DNA of 15,369 nt, taken from Pseudomonadota bacterium (GTDB taxonomy: Bacteria; Pseudomonadota; Alphaproteobacteria; Rhizobiales; Methylopilaceae). Below are positions 6,940 through 13,241 of the stretch, piece after piece. Below the pieces are notes generated by a model. The model saw only the letters and a list, made by a program, of their open reading frames with translations. It was not told where the DNA came from and made no database searches. The stretch covers positions 1-15,369 of the forward strand of contig JAEZCD010000078.1 in assembly GCA_023430145.1 (NCBI GenBank), read 5' to 3'. Made by a program: the position numbers and the translations under genes. Positions within the stretch are counted from its first letter, which is position 1. Every line of letters begins with the position of its first letter.

Positions 6940-7749
6940 TCAGAAGTAGGGCGTCACCTGCACCGGCTTGATCATGTCGATGCCGAACCACTTCTTCCAC
7001 AGCTCGTCGGTCTTGCCGCGGCGATGCATCTCGAAGATCGCCACGTTCAGCCAGTCCTTGAGGCCGGTGGAGTTCTTGGCGACGCCGAGGCCGCAATAGT
7101 AGATGTCGACCGGCGCCTCGAGCACCTTCCATTTCACCTGGTGCTTGTTCATGTGCTCGCCGACGAAGTCGACGACGTCGAGCATGGCGTCGCCGCGTCC
7201 CTGGGCGAGTGCGCGCACCGCGTCCGGATAGTTGTCGAGCAGGGTGACCTTCGCCTGCTTGATGTTGTCCTCGATGAACTTGACCGGCGTCGTGCCGCGC
7301 ACCTGCACGAGCGTGACGTCCGGCTTGTCGAGGTCCTTCCAGGACTGGAAGGGCTTGCCCTCGGTGGTCAGCACGCCGAACACCTCGGTGTGCACCGGCA
7401 CGGTGAAGTCGATGACCTTCGCCCGCTCGGGGTTGCGCGTCATGGCGCCCATCACGAAGTCGATCTTGCCGGACGCCACGAAGGGGATGCGGTCCGGCGA
7501 GCCGACCTGCACGACCTCGAGCTTCACGCCCAGCATCTTGGCCAGCTCGGCGGCGAAATCGACGTCGAAGCCGGCGATCTCGTTCTTCTCGTCGAACTTG
7601 CCGAGCGGCGGCAGGGTGGGATTGACGCCCACTTTGATGGTGCCCGACTTGATGATCTCGTCGAGCGTGCGCGCCGACGCCGGCGCGGCAACGGCCAACA
7701 CCGCCGCGCCGATCAGCGCGGCGCTCAAGAATGCGATCCTCTTCAGCAT
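6940..7749 (-). CDS. Periplasmic amino acid-type ABC substrate-binding protein
   Basis: A 269-residue SBP_bac_3 family protein and the first gene of the operon. Residues 1-26 form a Sec signal peptide (positive MLKR, hydrophobic core, cleavage after APASA). The mature part shows family landmarks: TIKVGVNPTLPP on strand 1, GFDVDFAAELAK, the MTRNPERAKVIDFTVPV stretch, VRGTTPVKFIE, and a final KWFG near the C-terminus. It captures a polar ligand in the periplasm and delivers it to the permease pair. Family specificity spans amino acids, opines and other small carboxylates, so the ligand is not assigned. GGAGGG five bases before ATG 7749 is a strong ribosome site. Transcription probably starts in the operator-containing region at 7814-7849. 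Confidence 0.95.
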   Translation of the reverse strand: MLKRIAFLSAALIGAAVLAVAAPASARTLDEIIKSGTIKVGVNPTLPPLGKFDEKNEIAGFDVDFAAELAKMLGVKLEVVQVGSPDRIPFVASGKIDFVMGAMTRNPERAKVIDFTVPVHTEVFGVLTTEGKPFQSWKDLDKPDVTLVQVRGTTPVKFIEDNIKQAKVTLLDNYPDAVRALAQGRGDAMLDVVDFVGEHMNKHQVKWKVLEAPVDIYYCGLGVAKNSTGLKDWLNVAIFEMHRRGKTDELWKKWFGIDMIKPVQVTPYF

Positions 7750-7796
7750 CTCGGCCCTCCAGCTCCGCCCCGGTGCGGGTCTTTCCCATGCCGGGA

Positions 7797-7825
7797 TTGC
7801 ACCAACGGTCGATACTTTGTATACG
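7797..7825 (+). promoter_or_regulatory. Candidate promoter of the aldolase-family gene
   Basis: On the plus strand TTGCAC (7797-7802, three of six consensus bases) is followed after 17 bases by TATACG (7820-7825, four of six), again inside the operator. If correct, one operator overlaps both divergent -10 elements. The leader to ATG 7932 would be about 100 bases. Confidence 0.35.
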
Positions 7826-7829
7826 AATT
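7814..7829. promoter_or_regulatory. GntR-type operator in the divergent control region
   Basis: ACTTTGTATACGAATT matches the site in front of the GntR gene (2104-2119) at 14 of 16 positions and shares the TGTATACGA core. It lies between the importer operon and the divergent aldolase gene and covers a candidate -10 element for each direction. I saw no third copy of the core in the window. Binding by the nearby GntR/FCD regulator is inferred. Confidence 0.7.
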
Positions 7830-7849
7830 GCAGACATGTAAAGCGTCAA
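7821..7849 (-). promoter_or_regulatory. Candidate promoter of the importer operon
   Basis: On the minus strand TTGACG (7844-7849, five of six consensus bases) is followed after 17 bases by TCGTAT (7821-7826, three of six), which lies inside the operator. A bound regulator would block it. The leader to ATG 7749 would be about 65 bases. The weak -10 makes this a moderate call. Confidence 0.45.
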
Positions 7850-7931
7850 CAGCGACAGATCGCGACGACCGGCCGGCGGAGGGGGAGGCGTCTTTCCGGG
7901 AATCCTGGCACCGGCGGCCGAGCCGCCCGCG

Positions 7932-8996
7932 ATGCCGCCGCTGAAGCCGCGCCGACCCGCTCCCGAGGCCCTGCGCAAGCCCTTGCCATTCCCTTCACTC
8001 GACGAGGTGCGGGACCGCGTCCCGCCCGACGATGCGGCCGGCGGGCCGGCGGCCGCCGCCGAGCAGACGAGCGCGTCGTTCCGCCGCGCCCTCACGGGCA
8101 TCCACGCCGCGACGCTCGTGCCGATGCGCCAGGACTTCGGCGTCGACGAGGAGGGGCTGGCGGCACACATCGCCTGGGTCTCGCACCGGCCCGGCATACG
8201 CGGGCTCCTCGTCAACGGCCATGCCGGCGAGAATTTCGTGCTCGACCGGGCGGAGAAGCGGCGCGTGGTGGAGATCGCCCGCGCCGTCAGCCCGGGGACG
8301 TGCCTGATCGTCTCCGGCGTCAATGCCGAATCCAGTCTCGAGGCGGCACGCGAGGCGGCCACGCTCGAGGAGGCGGGCGCCGACGGCCTGCTCGTCTTCC
8401 CGCCCAACAGCTGGGCGCTCGACCATTGCGACGAGGCCGTGCTCGCCCACCACCGCCATGTCCGGGACGCGACCTCGGTGCCGCTTCTCCTCTACGGCGC
8501 CCCGGTCGGCGCCGGCGCCATGGCGTATTCCGCCCGCGTGCTCGATGCGCTCGCGGCCGAGCCGCGGATCGTCGGCATCAAGGAGGGCAGCTGGGAGGTC
8601 GCGGCCTACGAGGCGAATCTGCGGCGCCTGCGCGCGCTGCGGCCGGATTTCGTCGTGCTCGGCTCCGGCGACGAGCACCTCCTGACGAGCTACATCATCG
8701 GCACCGCCGGCAGCCAGGTGAGCCTCGCCGCGGTGATCCCCGATCTCGTCGCCGAGCTCTGGGAGACGGCCGCGCGCGGCGACTGGACCGCGGCGCGAGC
8801 CGCGCACGAGCGGCTCTATCCGCTCGCGGTCGCGGTCTACCGCAATCCGCCGGGCGGCCGCGCGACGGCGCGTCTGAAAGCCGCCCTCAAGCTTCTCGGC
8901 CGGCTCGACTGCGACGCGGTACGGCCGCCGCAGCCGAGCGCCACCGAGGCGGAATACCGCGCCGTCGGCGCCGCGCTGGAGATCGCCGCCCGATAG
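7932..8996 (+). CDS. DHDPS/N-acetylneuraminate lyase family aldolase, non-lysine-pathway type
   Basis: A 354-residue class I (Schiff-base) aldolase or lyase with a TIM barrel from about residue 50 onward. The Schiff-base lysine is Lys217 (VGIKEGSW) and the conserved active-site tyrosine is Tyr188 (LLLYGAP). The GTTGE loop of dihydrodipicolinate synthase is replaced by GHAGE (His97-Ala98) and the second DapA tyrosine region by FPPNSW, so it should not make dihydrodipicolinate. Family alternatives act on 2-keto-3-deoxy acids or related keto acids. The first 50 or so residues are a proline/alanine-rich extension, and no ribosome site precedes ATG 7932; a GGGGGAGG at 7881-7888 has no standard in-frame start behind it, and the true start may be later (for example TTG 7983 or GTG 8006). 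It is divergent from the importer operon and probably under the same operator. Confidence 0.88.
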   Translation: MPPLKPRRPAPEALRKPLPFPSLDEVRDRVPPDDAAGGPAAAAEQTSASFRRALTGIHAATLVPMRQDFGVDEEGLAAHIAWVSHRPGIRGLLVNGHAGENFVLDRAEKRRVVEIARAVSPGTCLIVSGVNAESSLEAAREAATLEEAGADGLLVFPPNSWALDHCDEAVLAHHRHVRDATSVPLLLYGAPVGAGAMAYSARVLDALAAEPRIVGIKEGSWEVAAYEANLRRLRALRPDFVVLGSGDEHLLTSYIIGTAGSQVSLAAVIPDLVAELWETAARGDWTAARAAHERLYPLAVAVYRNPPGGRATARLKAALKLLGRLDCDAVRPPQPSATEAEYRAVGAALEIAAR

Positions 8997-9005
8997 CCGC
9001 GCGGC

Positions 9006-10034
9006 TCAGGCGAGCGTCAGCAGGCGACGGGGCGTGTCGACCAGCAGGGTCTCGATCTCCGCCGTCGAGAAGCCGCGGTCGCGCATCAGCGGCACGACGT
9101 TGCGCGGCAGATGCGCGTAGCCGTGGCCGCCATAGGTCCTGAGGCGCGAGCGCGTGCAGATATCGTGCGAGATGGCGACGCGCTCGCCGAGCCCGGCCTC
9201 GAACAGGCGGCGGATCGCGCGCAGGCGCATCCAGTCGGTCGGCAGGTCGGCGACGCCCATCCAGTAGTTCGACGTCTCGATGCCGAAGAAGTCGAACTCG
9301 ACGACGCAGCCGCGACGCGCCAGCGCCACCACCTCGCCGTCGTCGAAATAGGTGCGGTCCATGTGGTCGATGATCACGCGCGAGATGTCGGCGCCCGCCC
9401 GGCCCAGCACGTCGAGGATCTCGTGCGGGGCCTGCGGGTCGCGGCCCGGATGGACGGTGATCGCCGCGCCCGTGCGTGCCTGCGCCGCGGCGGCGGCTTC
9501 GAGCGACCGGCGCTCGAAGGGCGTCAGCGGCCAGGAGCAGCCGATCTCGCCGATCAGCCCGCAACGCACCGCCGTCCCCCAGGCGCCCTCCGTCAGCTGC
9601 GCGATCATGGTCTCCGCCATCTCGTCGGCGGTCAGGCGCCGCGTCGCCTCGTCTATGTAGTCGCCGGTGTAGAAGCCGGCGCCGAGGACGACATTGACGC
9701 CGCTCTCCCGGGCGATCTCCGCGAGCCCTTGGGGATCCGGCGCGAGGCCGCCGGTCGTCACCTCGACGATGGTGCCGCCGCCGGCCTCCCTGAAGAGGCG
9801 CGCCTCACGCGTCGCGACGGCGACGTCCTGGAGGCGATGATTGCCCAGAAACTCACCCGGCCGGTAGGTGACCTCGAAGGCGTTGTCGAGCGTGATCTCC
9901 ACCTCCGGCCCGCCTGTGGCACGCAGCGCCGGCGAGGTGAGGTCGCAGAGAAGGTGCTCGTGCATCAGGACGAGGCCGAGCGCTTCCGGCGCGATGGGTC
10001 CGGTGACGGTCTGAACGAGGCCGGAATTCGGCAT
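9006..10034 (-). CDS. Phosphotriesterase-family metal-dependent hydrolase (possible lactonase)
   Basis: A 342-residue binuclear-metal TIM-barrel enzyme of the phosphotriesterase homology group. Ligands visible in order are His25-x-His27 (LMHEHLL), Glu163 (LIGEIG, where true phosphotriesterases have a carboxylated Lys), His195 (TVHPGR), His224 (IDHMDR) and Asp291 (ISHDIC). The Glu variant is typical of the homology proteins, many of which hydrolyse lactones or esters; the substrate here is unknown. I chose ATG 10034 because AGAGAGG lies six bases before it; ATG 10040 directly follows that sequence, and the frame open to 10178 adds only unlike-family residues. It converges on the aldolase gene, with nine bases between the stops. 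It may act in the same pathway, but I saw no copy of the GntR operator upstream of it. Confidence 0.93.
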   Translation of the reverse strand: MPNSGLVQTVTGPIAPEALGLVLMHEHLLCDLTSPALRATGGPEVEITLDNAFEVTYRPGEFLGNHRLQDVAVATREARLFREAGGGTIVEVTTGGLAPDPQGLAEIARESGVNVVLGAGFYTGDYIDEATRRLTADEMAETMIAQLTEGAWGTAVRCGLIGEIGCSWPLTPFERRSLEAAAAAQARTGAAITVHPGRDPQAPHEILDVLGRAGADISRVIIDHMDRTYFDDGEVVALARRGCVVEFDFFGIETSNYWMGVADLPTDWMRLRAIRRLFEAGLGERVAISHDICTRSRLRTYGGHGYAHLPRNVVPLMRDRGFSTAEIETLLVDTPRRLLTLA

Positions 10035-10305
10035 CGGCATCCTCTCTGGGTGTTGCGCTCCCGGCCCGGGCGCCCGATGCGGCGCGCCGATCGGTAACAA
10101 GGTGGAGGATGCAACGAATCCCTGTGTGAAAGGCAGGGCCTCCGTCTTGCCGCGGGCGGCATGTGGCCCGATAAGCACGGATCGAGGTATGACGAGGGCG
10201 AGGCCTCCCGCCAGCGCGGTGCCGATGGCGCATAGCGGACGGGCACCTTATCTAAGCCGCGAAGCGGGCGCTCGGCCCGCGCTCCCGGAAAGGACCTTTC
10301 GCGTG
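10035..10305. other. Divergent intergenic region between the phosphotriesterase and trxB genes
   Basis: About 270 bases that must hold the promoters of both genes. I found no convincing -35/-10 pair on either strand. A TATCTA at 10249-10254 is the best plus-strand -10-like sequence, but it lacks a matching -35. No GTATAC-type operator is present. Both flanking frames stay open for part of this region but show no family similarity there. Confidence 0.5.
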
Positions 10306-11259
10306 ATGCATGCGCGGCTTCTGATCCTCGGCTCCGGCCCGGCGGGGTGGACGGCGGCGCTCTATGCCGCCCGGGCCAATCTCGATCCCGTGGTCGTCAC
10401 CGGCGTGCAGCCGGGCGGCCAGCTCACCATCACCACCGACGTCGAGAACTATCCGGGCTTTTCCGAGACCATCCAGGGCCCCTGGCTGATGGAGGAGATG
10501 CGCAAGCAGGCGGAGCGTTTCCGCACGCGCGTGATCGAGGACACGATCGTCGAGGCCGACCTCTCGGGCCGCCCGTTCCGGCTGAAGTCCGATCTCGGCC
10601 AGACCTATCTCGCCGACGCGCTCGTCATCGCCACCGGCGCGCAGGCCAAATGGCTCGGCATTCCGGGCGAGGAGCGCTTCAAGGGCTATGGCGTCTCCGC
10701 CTGCGCCACCTGCGACGGCTTCTTCTTCAAGAACCGCGAGGTGGTGGTGATCGGCGGCGGTAACACCGCCGTCGAGGAGGCGCTGTACCTCTCCAAGATT
10801 GCCAAAAAGGTCACCGTCATCCACCGCCGGGACGCCTTCCGCGCCGAGCGCATCCTGCAGGACCGCCTGTTCGCCACCCCGAACATCGAGGTGATGTGGA
10901 ACATGGTCGTCGAGGACATTCTGGGCGCCGCCATGCCGCCGAAGGTGGAGACGCTCGTGCTGCGCAACACCCGCACCGACGCCGTCACGGAGTGGAAGAC
11001 CGAAGGCGTATTCGTCGCCATCGGCCATGCGCCGGCGACCGAGCTTTTCCGCGGCCAGCTCGACCTCGATCCGGCCGGCTACATCAAGGTGGTCCCCGGC
11101 ACCGTGTCGACGGCCGTCCCGGGCGTCTTCGCGGCCGGCGACGTCGCCGATCCGATCTACCGGCAGGCGGTCACCGCCGCCGGCATGGGCTGCATGGCGG
11201 CCCTCGATGCAGAGCGCTTCCTGGCGATGGGCGAGGTTCGTCGCGACGCGGCCGAATAG
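10306..11259 (+). CDS. trxB: Thioredoxin-disulfide reductase
   Basis: A 317-residue cytoplasmic flavoprotein that uses NADPH to reduce thioredoxin. The FAD-binding GSGPAG motif is near residues 8-13, the redox-active Cys133-Ala-Thr-Cys136 sits in CATCDGFFF, and the NADPH-binding GGGNTAVEEAL follows around residue 150. A second FAD motif is close to the C-terminus (GVFAAGDVAD). Length and motif order are those of bacterial TrxB. GGAAAGGA (10287-10294) is the ribosome site; it is spaced eight bases from an in-frame GTG at 10303 and eleven from ATG 10306, so the start could be the GTG one codon earlier. The frame is open back to 10102 without family similarity. A LysR gene follows twelve bases after the stop. 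Confidence 0.97.
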   Translation: MHARLLILGSGPAGWTAALYAARANLDPVVVTGVQPGGQLTITTDVENYPGFSETIQGPWLMEEMRKQAERFRTRVIEDTIVEADLSGRPFRLKSDLGQTYLADALVIATGAQAKWLGIPGEERFKGYGVSACATCDGFFFKNREVVVIGGGNTAVEEALYLSKIAKKVTVIHRRDAFRAERILQDRLFATPNIEVMWNMVVEDILGAAMPPKVETLVLRNTRTDAVTEWKTEGVFVAIGHAPATELFRGQLDLDPAGYIKVVPGTVSTAVPGVFAAGDVADPIYRQAVTAAGMGCMAALDAERFLAMGEVRRDAAE

Positions 11260-11271
11260 GGACACGCCACG

Positions 11272-12162
11272 ATGGACTGGGACAGGCTGCGCATCTTCCA
11301 CGCCGCTGCGTCGGCGGGAAGCTTCACCCATGCCGGGCAGGCGCTCGGGCTATCGCAATCGGCGGTCAGCCGGCAGGTATCGGCGCTCGAGCAGGAGCTG
11401 CAGGTGCCGCTGTTCCACCGGCACGCGCGCGGCCTGATGCTGACCGAGCATGGCGAGGCGCTGTTCCAGGCGACGCGCGAGATGACCGACCATCTCGACC
11501 AGGCGCGCATCGCGCTGGCCGAGAACCGCGAGCGCCCCTACGGCAATCTGCGCGTGACGACCACGGTCGGCCTCGGCACGGGGTGGCTGGCGCCGCGGCT
11601 CGGCGAGTTCCTGGACCTCTATCCGGAAATCACCGTGCAGCTGATCCTCACCGACGACGAGCTCGACCTCGCCATGCGGCAGGCCGATGTCGCCATCCGG
11701 CTGCGCCAACCCTCGCAGCAGGACATCATCCAGCGGCGCCTGTTCAGCGTGAACTTCCACGCCTACGCCTCGCCCTCCTACCTCGACCGCTTCGGGCGCC
11801 CGAAGGTGCCGGCCGATCTCGACCAGCACCGGCTCGTCAGCTTCGGCGGCCCGATCCCGCCCTTCCTGCAGAACCTCAACTGGCTCGCGACGGTGGACAC
11901 CGAGGGCCGCAGTCCGCGCACCTCGGCGCTCGTCGTCAACAATCTGCAGGGCCTGAAGAACGCCATCCAGCGCGGCGCCGGCATCGGCGTGCTGCCCGAC
12001 TATCTCGCCGGCGCGGAGTCGCTCGAGCGGGTGCTGATCGACATGGAGATGCCGGTCCTCGAGGCCTATTTCGCCTATGCCGAGGAGCTGCGAGCCGTGG
12101 CCCGCGTCCGCGCGTTCCGCGATTTCCTGCTCGCCCAGGCGGCCCGCTGGGGGCACGAGTAG
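11272..12162 (+). CDS. LysR-family transcriptional regulator
   Basis: A 296-residue regulator. The N-terminal winged helix-turn-helix (about residues 1-60: MDWDRLRIFHAAASAGSFT, LSQSAVSRQVSALEQEL) is followed by the linker helix and a substrate-binding-like effector domain from about residue 92, beginning LRVTTTVGLGTGWLAPRL. It lies twelve bases after trxB on the same strand and is probably co-transcribed with it. In the Hyphomicrobiales a LysR gene directly behind trxB is, from memory, a recurrent arrangement. Its targets and effector cannot be read here; a redox-related or autoregulatory role is only a guess from position. It converges on the next gene with a 13-base gap. Confidence 0.94.
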   Translation: MDWDRLRIFHAAASAGSFTHAGQALGLSQSAVSRQVSALEQELQVPLFHRHARGLMLTEHGEALFQATREMTDHLDQARIALAENRERPYGNLRVTTTVGLGTGWLAPRLGEFLDLYPEITVQLILTDDELDLAMRQADVAIRLRQPSQQDIIQRRLFSVNFHAYASPSYLDRFGRPKVPADLDQHRLVSFGGPIPPFLQNLNWLATVDTEGRSPRTSALVVNNLQGLKNAIQRGAGIGVLPDYLAGAESLERVLIDMEMPVLEAYFAYAEELRAVARVRAFRDFLLAQAARWGHE

Positions 12163-12175
12163 CAGGACGGCGCTT

Positions 12176-12724
12176 TCATCGCGCTGTGGTCCGGGCGAGG
12201 ACTGTCACGGCGCTTCCTAGTCGCAGATACCGCGCCATGTCGTCGACGAAGATCGGCATGGTCGGCGTGCCGGCCTCCGCCGCCTTGCCAGAGCTTTCAA
12301 CAAGGGCGCCAAGCTTTTCTGTCTCTAGTACGAAGAGTATGTATAAGTCCGACTGCTTCGTTGGCACAGGCTGCCCAAGACCCGTAAACACTCTTGCGAC
12401 GAACTGACGTTCGGGAGGCTTGAGATTGTCGATGCTCAGCTGTCTTTCATTCTCCGACAGCTGCGGCAGGATGAGTTTCATGTCCTTAGCCGCCTGAAGA
12501 AGGCCGTCGGCAGCGTTGTCCAAGGCCGGACCGCCCGCCTTCAATCCCTCGAGCTCACGGAGTCTGAGGGCGTTAAGCACGCGCTCGAGACTTTCCAGGG
12601 CTCTGGCGCTCGCTTTGGCAGAGGCCTGCTCGACCGAGGAAGTGCCGAGCAGGTTGCCAAACTCTGGCGCCGGGGCGGGCGTAGCGATGAGCACCAGCGC
12701 GAGAGTGAGCGTGACGCGGATCAT
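12176..12724 (-). CDS. Secreted protein of unknown function
   Basis: A 182-residue protein of no family I recognise. The N-terminus (MIRVTLTLALVLIATPAPAPE) looks like a Sec signal peptide with cleavage near residue 19-20, so the product is probably periplasmic. The rest is mostly helical and polar, with a hydrophobic stretch LYILFVLE near residue 125. ATG 12724 overlaps the stop of the upstream gene as ATGA, and AAGGAG lies eight bases before it; a GTG nine bases earlier is too close to that ribosome site. With its upstream partner it forms a two-gene unit whose base composition is visibly less GC-rich than all surrounding genes, suggesting later acquisition. Confidence 0.75.
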   Translation of the reverse strand: MIRVTLTLALVLIATPAPAPEFGNLLGTSSVEQASAKASARALESLERVLNALRLRELEGLKAGGPALDNAADGLLQAAKDMKLILPQLSENERQLSIDNLKPPERQFVARVFTGLGQPVPTKQSDLYILFVLETEKLGALVESSGKAAEAGTPTMPIFVDDMARYLRLGSAVTVLARTTAR

Positions 12725-13179
12725 GTGCACCACTCCTTGCGCATGGCGATCTGGCTTTCCGAAAGCCCATGGTCCGCTTCGAGCTTCTTCCAGAAAGCAT
12801 CGATCGCAGGCAATCCCACGAACTTGCAGAAGTCCAACTTGAAGGATCGAACAAATTCCGGAGACAGTCCGTTCGCTATCGCCTGCCTGTACACGGCCTG
12901 ATAGAAGTTCAGCATCAACCAGATTTTGTCTGAGACGGCGGGGTCGGATAAGCCCTGACCAGATGCTACGGCCGTTCGAAATGCTTTGTCTGCTGTCAGC
13001 TTATCGAGGATTTCCCGAGCATCCTTCTGAACTTGATACGTATTTGCGGCACGCAGTGTTTGCTCGGTTCGCGAGAGTTGCCACCAGGCCGCATAGAACC
13101 CACCTCCGGCGATGACCGCCGACAGAAGTGCGAGAATGATACCGATCTGCGCCTCGTTATTCTTGAGACACAACCACAT
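12721..13179 (-). CDS. Membrane-anchored protein of unknown function
   Basis: A 152-residue protein with a single transmembrane helix at about residues 11-33 (IGIILALLSAVIAGGGFYAAW) followed by a polar helical region with coiled-coil-like character (SRTEQTLRAANTYQVQKDAREILDKL) and a domain containing two of its four Cys. The layout resembles small membrane-anchored proteins often found next to signalling or defence genes, but I cannot name a family. Two 60-base lines inside the gene count 50 and 52 percent GC against 68 percent in a line of the next gene. A ribosome site is weak (GGGGA). A candidate promoter and a perfect palindrome lie just upstream, in the 60 bases separating it from the TRAP permease. 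Confidence 0.75.
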   Translation of the reverse strand: MWLCLKNNEAQIGIILALLSAVIAGGGFYAAWWQLSRTEQTLRAANTYQVQKDAREILDKLTADKAFRTAVASGQGLSDPAVSDKIWLMLNFYQAVYRQAIANGLSPEFVRSFKLDFCKFVGLPAIDAFWKKLEADHGLSESQIAMRKEWCT

Positions 13180-13202
13180 GGCCCATCCCCCGGTTGGGAT
13201 AA

Positions 13203-13231
13203 GGTATAGCCTTATGGTTGTATGAATGCAA
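13203..13231 (-). promoter_or_regulatory. Candidate promoter of the low-GC gene pair
   Basis: On the minus strand TTGCAT (13226-13231, three of six consensus bases) is followed after 17 bases by TATACC (13203-13208, four of six). This gives a leader of about 20 bases to ATG 13179. The region is markedly AT-richer than its surroundings, consistent with a promoter. Confidence 0.45.
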
Positions 13232-13241
13232 CTCTAGAGTT
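13230..13241. repeat. Perfect 12-base palindrome AACTCTAGAGTT
   Basis: A perfect dyad directly at the -35 element of the candidate promoter for the low-GC pair and overlapping the stop codon (13240-13242) of the TRAP permease gene. It could be an operator for an unknown regulator. Without loop or T-run it is not a terminator. Confidence 0.5.

Noticed and set aside
7881..7888. GGGGGAGG as the ribosome site of an earlier aldolase start
   Set aside because: No ATG, GTG or TTG lies in frame at a workable distance behind it, so it cannot define a start.
6212..8407. 731-codon open frame ending as permease 1
   Set aside because: The section beyond 6886 runs out of frame over the binding-protein gene, the promoter region and antisense to the aldolase gene; high GC keeps it open by chance.
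8995..9006. Perfect palindrome AGCCGCGCGGCT between the aldolase and phosphotriesterase stops, considered as a bidirectional terminator
   Set aside because: It has no room for a loop and no T-run, and such GC palindromes are common by chance at this base composition.
10041..10178. N-terminal extension of the phosphotriesterase-family protein
   Set aside because: The family normally begins just before VQTVTGPI, and a suitable ribosome site sits at the ATG at 10034; the extra 48 residues have no family features or signal peptide.
10102..10305. N-terminal extension of TrxB
   Set aside because: TrxB begins a few residues before GSGPAG, and GGAAAGGA precedes the GTG/ATG at 10303/10306; the extension has no similarity to the family.
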